Source of the DNA: Mycolicibacterium nivoides
GTDB taxonomy: Bacteria; Actinomycetota; Actinomycetes; Mycobacteriales; Mycobacteriaceae
Length of the DNA stretch: 64,000 nucleotides
Assembly: GCF_003855255.1 (NCBI RefSeq)
Contig: NZ_CP034072.1
Span: 3,757,975-3,821,974, forward strand
Direction: 5' to 3'
Position numbers and translations under genes: made by a program. This document shows, piece by piece, positions 53,600-62,632 of the stretch (positions are counted from its first letter, which is position 1; each line of letters starts with the position of its first letter). The notes under the pieces are model-generated. The model was not told where the DNA came from. It saw only the letters and a program-made list of their open reading frames with translations, and made no database searches.

Positions 53600-54795
53600 T
53601 ACGGCTTCTCCTCGTGCTGGGTGGCAGTTCCGGCGGGGATCTTGAACGGGTCGGCGGCCTGTCCGGACAGGTTGGCCATCTCTCCGGTCAGCCAGTCCGG
53701 CGGATTGATCACCTCGTCGAGGTGCTTCATGTTCGGGTCGAATCCGCCCGTGGTGAAGATCGACTCGCCGAACCGGCGCAGTGTCAGGTCGAACGTGACG
53801 AACACGTTCAGGTAGTCACCGCGGACCGCGTTGCGCAAGTACTTGTAGTGGAACGGGAACGTGGGCAGGAACTCCAGGTCCTTGATGAAATCGTCGGCGT
53901 TGTCGTTGAATGCCTTGATCACCGGATAGAGATCCTTGATGTCGGCCGCGAAATCGTCCTTGGTCGACGACAGGATCCGCGAGCCCACCTCGGCGAAGCC
54001 GCGCAGCGCGGTGAACGCCTCGATGATGTTGGAGCGGTTGTCGTTGAGCACCTTGAGCGCCCCGGGCAGGGTGTCCAACGTGCGGCCCAGGTTGTCCTTG
54101 CTGCGGGCCAGGATCGAAGCGAAGCGGTTCAGCCCGTCGGCCGCGGCGATGATGTCGTTGGTCTGCTGGTCCAGCGATGAGGTCAGCTCGGCCAGGCGCG
54201 GGATCAGCTCGGCGAAACTTCCGGCCCTGCCTGCCACCGCGGCGTAGGCCTCATCGGTGATGTCCTGCAGCGCACCGAGATTGCCCTTGTTCACCACCAT
54301 GCCCAATGAGGACAGCACTTCCTCGGTGGTCGGGTAGCGGCTGGTCTGCGACAGCGAGATGTTGGAACCCTCGCGCAACTGCCCCTGCGCCGGTTCGTCA
54401 ACCGGTTCGGACAACTGCACGTGCTGAGAACCCAGCAGCGATGTCTGGGCAACGCGCGCAACGGCATTCGCCGGGAGCTTTACGTCGCCATCCAACGACA
54501 GCTGTACCGCCGCGTAGAAGCTGCCGTCCGGACGCTGCATGGCGTCCAGACCGGACACACTGCCCACCGTGACGTCGTCGACCATCACCGGCGAGTTCTG
54601 CGGCAGGGTCGCCACATCGGGCAACTCCACGGTGACATTGTAGGACCCCGCCCCGTGCCCGGCCGTGCCGGGCATGTTGAGCGAGTTGAGCCCGCCGAAC
54701 TGGCAGCCGGCCAGCAGCATCGCGCCGCTGCCGATCGCCAGCGTGCGTCCGCTGAACCGGGATGCCTTACCCCTCAATGCTTTACCCCTCATCAT
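53599..54795 (-). CDS. mce4E: Mce4E lipoprotein (LprN-like)
   Basis: 398 aa with a lipobox LLAGC at C31, so lipid-anchored. MCE domain follows (YNVTVELPDVATLPQNSPVMVDDVTVGSVSGL). The only lipoprotein of the six Mce subunits, as expected for position E. Start overlaps the mce4D stop by 4 bases. Confidence 0.94.
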   Translation of the reverse strand: MMRGKALRGKASRFSGRTLAIGSGAMLLAGCQFGGLNSLNMPGTAGHGAGSYNVTVELPDVATLPQNSPVMVDDVTVGSVSGLDAMQRPDGSFYAAVQLSLDGDVKLPANAVARVAQTSLLGSQHVQLSEPVDEPAQGQLREGSNISLSQTSRYPTTEEVLSSLGMVVNKGNLGALQDITDEAYAAVAGRAGSFAELIPRLAELTSSLDQQTNDIIAAADGLNRFASILARSKDNLGRTLDTLPGALKVLNDNRSNIIEAFTALRGFAEVGSRILSSTKDDFAADIKDLYPVIKAFNDNADDFIKDLEFLPTFPFHYKYLRNAVRGDYLNVFVTFDLTLRRFGESIFTTGGFDPNMKHLDEVINPPDWLTGEMANLSGQAADPFKIPAGTATQHEEKP

Positions 54796-56165
54796 CCGCC
54801 GGCACCAGCCTCAGCAGGCGCGGGCGCAGGTCCGGGCGCGGGACCGACTCCTGTTCCGGGTGCGGGCGCGGGTGCATCCGGCGGCAGGATCAGCGAACTC
54901 AGCGTCGCGTCATGCGGGATCTGCGGCGGCGTCACGCCCGGGGCGTTCTGCCACTGCAGGTACGGCACCGGGGTCTCCGACTTGGCCTCGGTCGCCGGGG
55001 TGTCGTACATGATCTGACCCTTGTAGGCGGTGATGCTGTTGACCGGGTGGAACAGCACCGGCGGGTAGTTCATCGTGATGCGGCGCAGCACCGGACCCAT
55101 CCGCTGCCTGCAGATCTCGGCGCGCTTGTAGTTGTCCGGGTTGGCGCCGATGTCGAAGGTGCCACCACAGATGAACTGCGTCGGGTTGGCGAAGTTGGGC
55201 AGTGACAGCAGGCCACCGACGGTGCCCTGGGCCGGGTTGTAGATGTTGTAGAAGTTCGCCAGACCATTGGGCGTGACGTGCAGGATCTGCTCGATGTCGT
55301 CACTGTGGTCGGTGAGGATCTGGGTGAAGTCCGCCAGCTTGCCCACCTGGGCGATCAACGCGTCGTTGTTCTCGTTCAGGAATCCGCGGACATCGCCCAA
55401 AGCCTGGTTCAGCGTGCCCAGGGTCTGATCGAGGCCGTTGGAGCTGTCGGCCAGTACCTGCGACACGGACGCAACGTGATTGGTGAACTGCACGATCTGT
55501 TCGTTGCTGTTGGACAACGCGTTGACGAGGACCTGAAGGTTCTTCACCGTGCCGAACAGATCGGTGCGGGAATCACCCAACCGGCCCGCGGTCTGGGACA
55601 GCTCCCTCAGTGCGTTGCGGAACGAGTCGCCGTTGCCGTCGAACGTGGTGGCGGCCTGGTCGACGAATGCCGCGATCGGACCCTGGACCGAGTTGGCCTG
55701 CGGTCCGAGTTGTGAACTGAGCTGCGTGAGTTGCTCTTTGACCTCGTCCCATTCGACCGGGACGCCGGTGCGGTCCAGCCCGATCGACGCGCCGTCGGCC
55801 ATCACGTCGCCCTCGGTGTAGGCCGGCGTCAACTGAATGAACCTGGCCGACACCAGGTTCGGCGAGAGGATCAGCGCCTTGGCATCGGCGGGCACCTTGA
55901 TGCCGCGGTCGAGGGTCATCTCGATCTTGACGTCCGAGGGCCGCGGCTCGATCGAGTCGATCGTGCCCACCGGCACACCGACGATCCGAACCTCGTCGCC
56001 GGGGTACAGGCCGACGGCGTTGGTGAAGTACGCCGTGAGCTTGGGACCCGTCCGCGACGGCCACACCTGGTACACGCCGACGGCGAGCACCGCCAGCAGC
56101 AACACGGCCAGGCCGATGCGCATCCACCGGTTACGACCGGACGACACCGAACTCTCTTGGGTCAT
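54792..56165 (-). CDS. mce4D: Mce4D
   Basis: 457 aa. Membrane anchor (IGLAVLLLAVLAVGVYQVWP), MCE domain (LTAYFTNAVGLYPGDEVRIVGVPVGTIDSIEP) and helical needle region, ending in a proline-alanine-glycine-rich tail. Overlaps mce4C stop by 4 bases. Confidence 0.94.
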   Translation of the reverse strand: MTQESSVSSGRNRWMRIGLAVLLLAVLAVGVYQVWPSRTGPKLTAYFTNAVGLYPGDEVRIVGVPVGTIDSIEPRPSDVKIEMTLDRGIKVPADAKALILSPNLVSARFIQLTPAYTEGDVMADGASIGLDRTGVPVEWDEVKEQLTQLSSQLGPQANSVQGPIAAFVDQAATTFDGNGDSFRNALRELSQTAGRLGDSRTDLFGTVKNLQVLVNALSNSNEQIVQFTNHVASVSQVLADSSNGLDQTLGTLNQALGDVRGFLNENNDALIAQVGKLADFTQILTDHSDDIEQILHVTPNGLANFYNIYNPAQGTVGGLLSLPNFANPTQFICGGTFDIGANPDNYKRAEICRQRMGPVLRRITMNYPPVLFHPVNSITAYKGQIMYDTPATEAKSETPVPYLQWQNAPGVTPPQIPHDATLSSLILPPDAPAPAPGTGVGPAPGPAPAPAEAGAGG

Positions 56166-57220
56166 GGCGATTTCGGCCTAACGATCGTGCGTTCGGAGAT
56201 GTATCCACGCAGCATGTCGGCGAGGCTGTCGGGCAGCTTCCCCGGCTGGAAGTAGGTATCGAGCAGCACCTCGGACATCGACGCCGGCGGCAAGCCGTAC
56301 AGGTTGATGTTGAAGCCCGGACCGTTGCCGACCACCTCGGCGAGGGTGGTCGCGTACGGCGGCAGGCGGCGCAACGCCTCGCCGATGTGCTCTTTGCGCT
56401 CCAGCAGGTTGTCCATCACCAGGTTGAGCTTCTCCAGCGCCGGCTTGAACTCCTTGCGGTTGTCGGCGACGAATCCCGAGAGCTGCCTGGACACATCGTC
56501 GATGCCGGCGATCAGATTGCTCAGCGCCTGCCTGCGCTCGTCGAGCGCGGCGAACAGCTGGTTGCCGTCGGTGACCAGCTGGTTGACCTGACCGGCGCGC
56601 GATGCCAGCAGATCCGACACCCGCTTGGCGTGCGCAAGCAATCCTTCGAGGGCCTCATCGCGCTTGTTGATGCTGCGCGACAGGTTGGCCACACCGTCCA
56701 GCGCGCCCCGCAACTGCGGTGTGGCATCACGCAGGGTGTCGGTCAAGGTCTGGAGGGCCTGCTCGAACTTCGGCTTGTCCAGTTCGGAGACGTTCTGCCC
56801 CAGGTCCTGCAGGGCCGTGTTGAGCGTGTAGGGAGTCGTGGTGCGTCCCAACGGGATCACCGTCGAGGACCCACTGCCCTTCGGCGTCACCGAGAGCGAC
56901 TTCTGACCCAGCACGGTTTCGGTCTTGATCGCCACCAGTGACTGATCGCCGATCTTGATGTTGCGATCCACGGTGAAGCTGACCTTGGCGGTGTCACCGG
57001 CCAGCGCCACCCCGGTGACCTTGCCGACCGCGATGCCGGAGACGTTGACGTCGTTGCCCGGATCGATCCCGCCGGCGTCGCTGAAATACGCCTCGTACTT
57101 CTTGCCCTGAGGGAAGAAGGGAAGCCCGGTATAGCCGAAGGACACCAGCACCACGCATGCCACCAGGGCGATCCCGAAGATCCCGGTGCGTAGCGCTGTG
57201 TCGCCGTCGCGCTTAGCCAT
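56162..57220 (-). CDS. mce4C: Mce4C
   Basis: 352 aa. Anchor helix (GIFGIALVACVVLVSFGY), MCE domain (YEAYFSDAGGIDPGNDVNVSGIAVGKVTGVAL), coiled helical region with many leucines (ESD- and DNLLERKEHIGEALRRL). Overlaps mce4B stop by 8 bases. Confidence 0.94.
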   Translation of the reverse strand: MAKRDGDTALRTGIFGIALVACVVLVSFGYTGLPFFPQGKKYEAYFSDAGGIDPGNDVNVSGIAVGKVTGVALAGDTAKVSFTVDRNIKIGDQSLVAIKTETVLGQKSLSVTPKGSGSSTVIPLGRTTTPYTLNTALQDLGQNVSELDKPKFEQALQTLTDTLRDATPQLRGALDGVANLSRSINKRDEALEGLLAHAKRVSDLLASRAGQVNQLVTDGNQLFAALDERRQALSNLIAGIDDVSRQLSGFVADNRKEFKPALEKLNLVMDNLLERKEHIGEALRRLPPYATTLAEVVGNGPGFNINLYGLPPASMSEVLLDTYFQPGKLPDSLADMLRGYISERTIVRPKSP

Positions 57221-58259
57221 TCTCCGAGCACCTCCCCTTCGACGGGTCCGGCGGGCCGCCGAACGGAATCAGAATGTCGCTACCGGCCGGTCCGTTGACC
57301 TTCATCCGGATCGAGCAGTAGTAGATGTTGAAGAACGAGCCGTAGGCGCCGAGTCCGTTGAGCCGCAGGTAGTTCTCGGCCAGCGGTTCGATCACCTTGT
57401 TGACGTCGGCCTTGCGTTCGTCGAGGCGCTGCGCCAACGGCCGCGCGTTCTCGATGACGGCCTGCAGCGGACGACGCGACTTGTCCAGCATGTCGGTCAG
57501 GTCGTTCTCGGCCGAGGCCAGCGGTGCGATGGCGCCGGCGATCGGGTCGCGCCCCTCGGACAGGCCGGAGATGAGCTTCTGCAATTCGTCGACGCTGGAG
57601 TCGAACTGCGCGCCCTTCTCGTCGACGGTGCCCAGCACCGTGTTGAGGTTGGTGATCACGTCACCGATCAACTGGTCGCGGGCGGCCAGGTTCTGGGTGA
57701 ATGCGCTCGTGCTGGTCAGCATGTTCGCCAGCGCTCCGCCCTGACCCTGCAGCATCTCGATGATCGCGTTGGAGATCTCGTTGACCTTGTTGCCGTCAAG
57801 GCCTTTCATCACCGGCCGCAGTCCGCCCAGCAGCGCGTCGAGATCCAGTGCGGGCTGGGTGTTCTGCTGCGGGATGGTCCCCCCGGGCGCAAGCTTGCGC
57901 AGCTCGCCGGGGCCCGACGTGATCTCCAGATACCGGTCGCCGACCAGGTTCTCGTAGCGCACCTTGGCCCGGCTCGACGTGTAGAGCTGGTAGCGCTTGT
58001 TGAGGTCGAATTTCACGTCGACCGTGTTGTCCGGGTTGAGCTTGACCTCGTTGACCGTGCCGACCGGCACGCCCGCGATGCGGACGTCCTGGCCGGCCTT
58101 CAGTCTCGAAGCCTGGCTGAACGTGGCGTGGTAGCTGTTCTCCGAGGCGAACCGGAATTCGCCGAACACCACGACCAGCATGGCCGCCACCAACAGCATG
58201 GCGATGGTGAAGATGCTGACCTTGAGCATGGTCCGGTCAGGACGCGCACTGGACGCCAT
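57213..58259 (-). CDS. mce4B: Mce4B
   Basis: 348 aa. Anchor helix (SIFTIAMLLVAAMLVVVFGEF), MCE domain (YHATFSQASRLKAGQDVRIAGVPVGTVNEVKL), helical needle region. Its start abuts the mce4A stop by one base. Confidence 0.94.
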   Translation of the reverse strand: MASSARPDRTMLKVSIFTIAMLLVAAMLVVVFGEFRFASENSYHATFSQASRLKAGQDVRIAGVPVGTVNEVKLNPDNTVDVKFDLNKRYQLYTSSRAKVRYENLVGDRYLEITSGPGELRKLAPGGTIPQQNTQPALDLDALLGGLRPVMKGLDGNKVNEISNAIIEMLQGQGGALANMLTSTSAFTQNLAARDQLIGDVITNLNTVLGTVDEKGAQFDSSVDELQKLISGLSEGRDPIAGAIAPLASAENDLTDMLDKSRRPLQAVIENARPLAQRLDERKADVNKVIEPLAENYLRLNGLGAYGSFFNIYYCSIRMKVNGPAGSDILIPFGGPPDPSKGRCSENG

Positions 58260-59464
58260 CAGAAGCGATCCCTTTCCGCGAACGCGCCATTGAACAGGAA
58301 CTGCAGGGTCGCCGGGGCGTCGAACTGCACCTCGGTGTTCGGCTGGAACGGCACGTAGGCGTTGTCGGTCACCAGGAACGGTGCGTGGTACCAGCTGCCA
58401 CCGAACTGCTTGGACGGGATGTCCGGCAGGCCACGGCAGTTGGGGCCGCCCGAGGCGTTCACGATCGGCAGGCTCTCCGGATAGGTGTACGCCGGGGCGC
58501 CGGGCAGGAAGTTCGACGACACGAACAGACCGGGCCGGATACCACCGATGATCGGCGCGAACCGGTCCACACCGACCGACACACCCTTCAGCACACAGCC
58601 GAACTCGGGTGAGTAGTCGCTGGCCACCTTCAACGGTGCCCGCAGCCGCTGAATGGCGGCGATGTAGTCGTCGGCGGCCGGCTGCAGGGTCGCGGTGCCG
58701 TTGTTCGCCAGGCCGGTCGCGGCCAGCAGCGTGGCGTTGAGGTTGGTCTTCTCGTCGACGATCGTCTTGTTCAGGGCGGGCACATTGTCGACGATGCGCG
58801 CCAGGTCCGGCCCGGCGTCACCGTAGATGTTGGCTACCGCGGCGGCCTTCGCGAAGTCGTCGCGCAGCGTCGGCAACTTCGGATTGATCTGCGCCAGATA
58901 ACCGTTGAGTCCCGTGATGGCCGCACCGAGGTCGTCCCCGTGGCCGCGCAGGCCCTCGCCGAGAGCGGTGAGGGTGGCGTTCAGGCTGACCGGGTCGATC
59001 TTGTTGAGCACATCCGACAGCGTCTGGAAGAGCGTGTTGACCTCGAGCTGCACGTCCTTGGCAGCCACCGTGCTACCCGGGCGCAGCGAGGTCGGCTGCG
59101 GCTCCGCAGGTGGCTGGAACTCCACCGACTTCGCACCGAAGATCGTGTTGCCCGCGATCCGCACCGTGGCGTTGGACGGGATGTAGCGCATCTCGCCACG
59201 CTTGATGGACAGCGTCAGCTTCGCCTCGCCGCCGGCGTACGCAATGTCGGTGACCTTGCCGATCTGGATGCCGCGGTACTTCACCTTGGCGTCGCGCTCC
59301 ATCACCAGGCCGGCCCGCGGCGCGGTCAGGCTGACGGTGTCGGTCGGCGTGAAGGCAGCTGTGTAGGACAGGTAGGTGAAGACCACTGCGGCGGCCAGGA
59401 TCGCCGCCAGGATCGCAGCGGCGATCCTGACATGACGACGGTGCTTGGAGGGTGCGTCTGCCAT
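58259..59464 (-). CDS. mce4A: Mce4A
   Basis: 401 aa from the ATG at 59464, chosen for the AGGA 7 bases before it and a length near the usual 400; a GTG at 59479 is possible. Anchor helix (IAAAILAAILAAAVVFTYLSY), MCE domain (LVMERDAKVKYRGIQIGKVTDIAY), helical needle and a C-terminal VPFQPNTEVQFDAPATLQFLFNG. Follows yrbE4B directly. Confidence 0.94.
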   Translation of the reverse strand: MADAPSKHRRHVRIAAAILAAILAAAVVFTYLSYTAAFTPTDTVSLTAPRAGLVMERDAKVKYRGIQIGKVTDIAYAGGEAKLTLSIKRGEMRYIPSNATVRIAGNTIFGAKSVEFQPPAEPQPTSLRPGSTVAAKDVQLEVNTLFQTLSDVLNKIDPVSLNATLTALGEGLRGHGDDLGAAITGLNGYLAQINPKLPTLRDDFAKAAAVANIYGDAGPDLARIVDNVPALNKTIVDEKTNLNATLLAATGLANNGTATLQPAADDYIAAIQRLRAPLKVASDYSPEFGCVLKGVSVGVDRFAPIIGGIRPGLFVSSNFLPGAPAYTYPESLPIVNASGGPNCRGLPDIPSKQFGGSWYHAPFLVTDNAYVPFQPNTEVQFDAPATLQFLFNGAFAERDRF

Positions 59465-59479
59465 AGGAATTCCTGCCAC

Positions 59480-60322
59480 CTACCCGGAAAGGTTGAAGTT
59501 GCCGGACGCGCCGTAGACGGCCAGGGAGATGAACAGCGTGATGGTGACGACGACGATCAGTGAGGTACGCACCGCCTGACCGACCGCAATGCCCACGCCG
59601 ACCGGCCCGCCGGATGCGTTGTAGCCGTAATAGGTATGCACCAGCATCACCGCGATCGCCATCACGATCGCCTGCAGGAACGACCAGAGCAGGTCGCTGG
59701 GTATCAGGAACGTATTGAAGTAGTGGTCGTACAGACCCGCCGACTGACCGTTGATGAACACCGTGGTGAACCTCGCGGCGAAGAACGCGGCCAGCACCGA
59801 CAGCGAGTACAGCGGCACGATCGCGATCAGGCCGGCCAGCAACCGGGTCGAGACCAGGTAGGACACCGCATGGACCGCCATCGCTTCGACGGCGTCGATC
59901 TCCTCGGCCACCCGCATCGCGCCGAGCTGGGCGGTTGCGCCCGCGCCGATCGTGGCGGCCAGGGCGATACCGGCGATCACCGGTGCCACGATGCGCACGT
60001 TGAGGAACGCCGACAGGAAGCCGGTCAGGGCCTCGATGCCGATGTTGCCGAGCGACGAATAACCCTGCACCGCGATCACACCGCCGGAGGCCAGGGTGAG
60101 GAAGGCCGCGACGCCGACGGTGCCGCCGATCATCACCAGGGCGCCTGCGCCCATGGTCATCTCGGCTACCAGCCGGATGGTCTCCTTGCGGTAGCGGTTG
60201 ATGGCGTTCGGCAGGTACCGCATGGTCTCGCCGTAGAACAGCGCCTGCTCGCCGACGTTGTCGACGACCTTGGGTACGCCGCGGAACAGCCGGCGGAAGC
60301 GGAGTGTGGCGTCATAGCTCAT
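59480..60322 (-). CDS. yrbE4B: YrbE4B permease
   Basis: 280 aa, same length as Rv3500c. MlaE-type permease: about five membrane helices; conserved GAGATAQLGAMRVAEEIDAVEAMAV (coupling segment to the MceG ATPase). Forms the inner-membrane pore with YrbE4A. Overlaps yrbE4A stop by 4 bases. Confidence 0.95.
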   Translation of the reverse strand: MSYDATLRFRRLFRGVPKVVDNVGEQALFYGETMRYLPNAINRYRKETIRLVAEMTMGAGALVMIGGTVGVAAFLTLASGGVIAVQGYSSLGNIGIEALTGFLSAFLNVRIVAPVIAGIALAATIGAGATAQLGAMRVAEEIDAVEAMAVHAVSYLVSTRLLAGLIAIVPLYSLSVLAAFFAARFTTVFINGQSAGLYDHYFNTFLIPSDLLWSFLQAIVMAIAVMLVHTYYGYNASGGPVGVGIAVGQAVRTSLIVVVTITLFISLAVYGASGNFNLSG

Positions 60323-61083
60323 CGCACGAGCACCCGGACCCCGATGGCCGTCATGATCACGTTGATCACGAACAGGCAGATGAAGGCGTAGACCACCGTT
60401 TCGTTCACAGCGTTACCGACACCCTTCGGGCCTCCTTTTACGGTCAAACCGCGGTAGCAGCCGACCAGGCCGGCGACCACGCCGAACAACAGCGCCTTGA
60501 TCTCGGCCAGCACGAGCTCGCCGAGGCCGGTCAGCACCGTCAGGCCGTTGATGAAGGAACCCGGGTTGACGCCCTGCAGGAACACTGAGAAGACATAGCC
60601 ACCGGCGAGGCCGATCGCACAGACCAGACCGTTGAGCAGCAGCGCCACGAAGGTCGAGGCCAGCACGCGGGGCACGACCAGTCGCTGGATCGGATCGATG
60701 CCCAGCACGCGCATGGCGTCGATCTCTTCGCGGATGGTGCGGGCACCCAGGTCGGCGCAGATCGCCGTGGCGCCCGCGCCGGCCACCACCAGCACGGTCA
60801 CCACCGGGCCGAGCTGGGTGATGGTGCCGAAGGCGGTGCCGGCGCCGGAGAGGTCCGCGGCACCGATCTCGCGAAGGAGGATGTTGAGGGTAAACGCGAC
60901 CAAGACCGTGAACGGGATGGCGACCAGCAGGGTCGGCACCAACGAGACCCGGGCGATCATCCAGGTCTGATCCAGAAACTCTTTGAACTGGAACGGTCGA
61001 CGGAACATCTTGGCGAAGGTGTCCAAGGACATCTCGACGAAGCCGCCCACGGCCCGGGCCGGAACCGCAAGCTGTTCGATCAA
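60319..61083 (-). CDS. yrbE4A: YrbE4A permease
   Basis: 254 aa, same length as Rv3501c. MlaE-type permease with GAGATAICADLGARTIREEIDAMRVLGIDP, the coupling segment. First gene of the ten-gene mce4 operon (yrbE4A-yrbE4B-mce4A-F and two mam genes). Two KstR-type boxes lie in the 271 bases upstream. Confidence 0.95.
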   Translation of the reverse strand: MIEQLAVPARAVGGFVEMSLDTFAKMFRRPFQFKEFLDQTWMIARVSLVPTLLVAIPFTVLVAFTLNILLREIGAADLSGAGTAFGTITQLGPVVTVLVVAGAGATAICADLGARTIREEIDAMRVLGIDPIQRLVVPRVLASTFVALLLNGLVCAIGLAGGYVFSVFLQGVNPGSFINGLTVLTGLGELVLAEIKALLFGVVAGLVGCYRGLTVKGGPKGVGNAVNETVVYAFICLFVINVIMTAIGVRVLVR

Positions 61084-61223
61084 CCTGGGCTCCGTTCTCG
61101 GGGTACTCGGGTGGGGGAAGTTCCGCGGAAACTCGCGTTAGCGAAAGTTTGACGGCCACGTGACGTGACCGCTCTCCCACCCCTTGGTCTTACGGTGCTC
61201 TTAGTGAGCCGGATCATACTAAC

Positions 61224-61237
61224 TAGAACACGTTCGC
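61224..61237. promoter_or_regulatory. KstR-type box (one mismatch) upstream of yrbE4A
   Basis: TAGAACACGTTCGC fits TnnAACnnGTTnnA except for the last base. 141 bases before the yrbE4A start. Confidence 0.7.
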
Positions 61238-61311
61238 ACTGTCAAAGAATTCAAAATCCTCATGTCGGACGCCGTTTTTGCAGCTCAGGGCGTACCGCAC
61301 CAATCTTGAGT

Positions 61312-61325
61312 TAGAACACGTTCTA
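61312..61325. promoter_or_regulatory. KstR box between hsd4A and yrbE4A
   Basis: TAGAACACGTTCTA matches TnnAACnnGTTnnA fully and is palindromic apart from the middle two bases. It lies just past the hsd4A stop, upstream of yrbE4A on the reverse strand. Confidence 0.85.
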
Positions 61326-61354
61326 CACATGTCGAGCGACGGTCAACGAGACCG

Positions 61355-62260
61355 TCAGTCTCGTGAATCCATCAGCTCAGTGGCCGAGAATCCACGCCCC
61401 AGGTCACGATCAGCAAAGTAATCGTGCAACGTCCCGCTGAGGTCTGCCGGGTTCCAGGCATCGGAGTTCGCAGTGAAATGCTTCTCCGCTGTGGGCGGCG
61501 CGACCAACGTGACAGTTGGACCATAGACGATGAACAGCTGACCGTTGACAGCTTCGGACGCGGGCGCGGCCAGGAATCGCACAAGGGTGACGACATGGTC
61601 GGTCGACAGCGGGTCGACCTGGCCTTCGGGCGCATCCCCGAAGACGCCCACGGTCATTGCGGTACGGGCCCGCGGTGCGATCGCGTTGGCCCGTACACCG
61701 AAGCGCTCCAGGGCGCGGGCGGCCGACACCGTGAGCGCGGTGATGCCCGCCTTGGCGGCGCCGTAGTTGGGCTGACCGACGGGACCCGACAGCCCGGCCT
61801 CCGACGAGGTGTTGATGATCCGGCCGTAGACCGTGCCGTCCCCCGCCTTGGCCTTGTTGCGCCAGTAGACCGCGGCATTGCGGGTCAACAGGAAGTGGCC
61901 GCGCAGGTGCACCGCGATGACCGCGTCCCACTCCTCGTCGCTCATGTTGAACAGGATCCGGTCGCGGGTGATGCCCGCGTTGTTGACGACGATGTCCAGG
62001 CCACCCAGACCATCGGCGGTGGCGACCAGCTCGTCGGCGGTCGAGCGCGCGCTGATGTCCCCGGCAACGGCGACACCCTTGGAGCCGGCGGCCGCGATCT
62101 CGTCGAGGACGTCAGAGGACTCCAGTGCGCCGGCCATGTCGTTGACCACCACGGTCGCCCCGGCCTTGGCCAGGTCGACCGCCTCGGCGCGACCCAAGCC
62201 CGCGGCGGCACCAGTGACCACCGCCACTTTTCCGGACAGATCAATCTGAGCGTCGGTCAT
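61355..62260 (-). CDS. hsd4A: Hsd4A, 17-beta-hydroxysteroid dehydrogenase-type SDR
   Basis: 301 aa. SDR of the MFE-2/HSD17B4 kind: VTGAAAGLGRAEA, NNAGITRDRIL, catalytic Ser in NTSSEAGLSGPVGQPNYGAAKAGI with Y-x-x-x-K. As in M. tuberculosis Rv3502c, it lies next to the mce4 operon and fdxD, and acts on the sterol side chain (3-hydroxyacyl-CoA step) or 17-keto group. Follows fdxD in the same direction, gap 15 bases. Confidence 0.92.
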   Translation of the reverse strand: MTDAQIDLSGKVAVVTGAAAGLGRAEAVDLAKAGATVVVNDMAGALESSDVLDEIAAAGSKGVAVAGDISARSTADELVATADGLGGLDIVVNNAGITRDRILFNMSDEEWDAVIAVHLRGHFLLTRNAAVYWRNKAKAGDGTVYGRIINTSSEAGLSGPVGQPNYGAAKAGITALTVSAARALERFGVRANAIAPRARTAMTVGVFGDAPEGQVDPLSTDHVVTLVRFLAAPASEAVNGQLFIVYGPTVTLVAPPTAEKHFTANSDAWNPADLSGTLHDYFADRDLGRGFSATELMDSRD

Positions 62261-62275
62261 GATTTATGAATACCT

Positions 62276-62467
62276 CTAGTCTTTTCGGATCAGGGCTGCC
62301 CGGGGGCATTCGGCGATGGACTGCTCGGCCAGATCCTCCTGGTCGGCAGGCACCGGATCGGACTTGACCACGGCATAGTCGTCGTCATCAAGATCGAACA
62401 AATCGGGGGCAATACCCACGCACACCGCATTGCCTTCGCAGCGATCACGGTCCACTTCAACTCGCAT
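62276..62467 (-). CDS. fdxD: Ferredoxin FdxD
   Basis: 63 aa from the ATG at 62467. RCEGNAVCVGIAPDLFDLDDDDYAVV and ECPRAAL give the C-x5-C...C-P pattern of a 3Fe-4S ferredoxin. Corresponds to Rv3503c; likely electron donor for steroid P450s. Divergent from fadE26, sharing the KstR box between them. Confidence 0.92.
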   Translation of the reverse strand: MRVEVDRDRCEGNAVCVGIAPDLFDLDDDDYAVVKSDPVPADQEDLAEQSIAECPRAALIRKD

Positions 62468-62573
62468 GGCGACCTCCTCACAACGTGTGTACGCACGGGG
62501 CTGCGTGCGCGCAGCCACAGAATACGACCACACCTGACGGATACCAGTCCTGCACCGGCCTGGATCCTAAGAC

Positions 62574-62587
62574 TAGAACGTGTTACA
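62574..62587. promoter_or_regulatory. KstR box between fdxD and fadE26
   Basis: TAGAACGTGTTACA matches TnnAACnnGTTnnA fully. In the 165-base divergent region, 46 bases before the fadE26 start, so it can serve both operons. Confidence 0.85.
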
Positions 62588-62632
62588 ACCAGGTGAGAAC
62601 TCAGGTCTATCAAGCAGTGAGGATGCAGCGGA

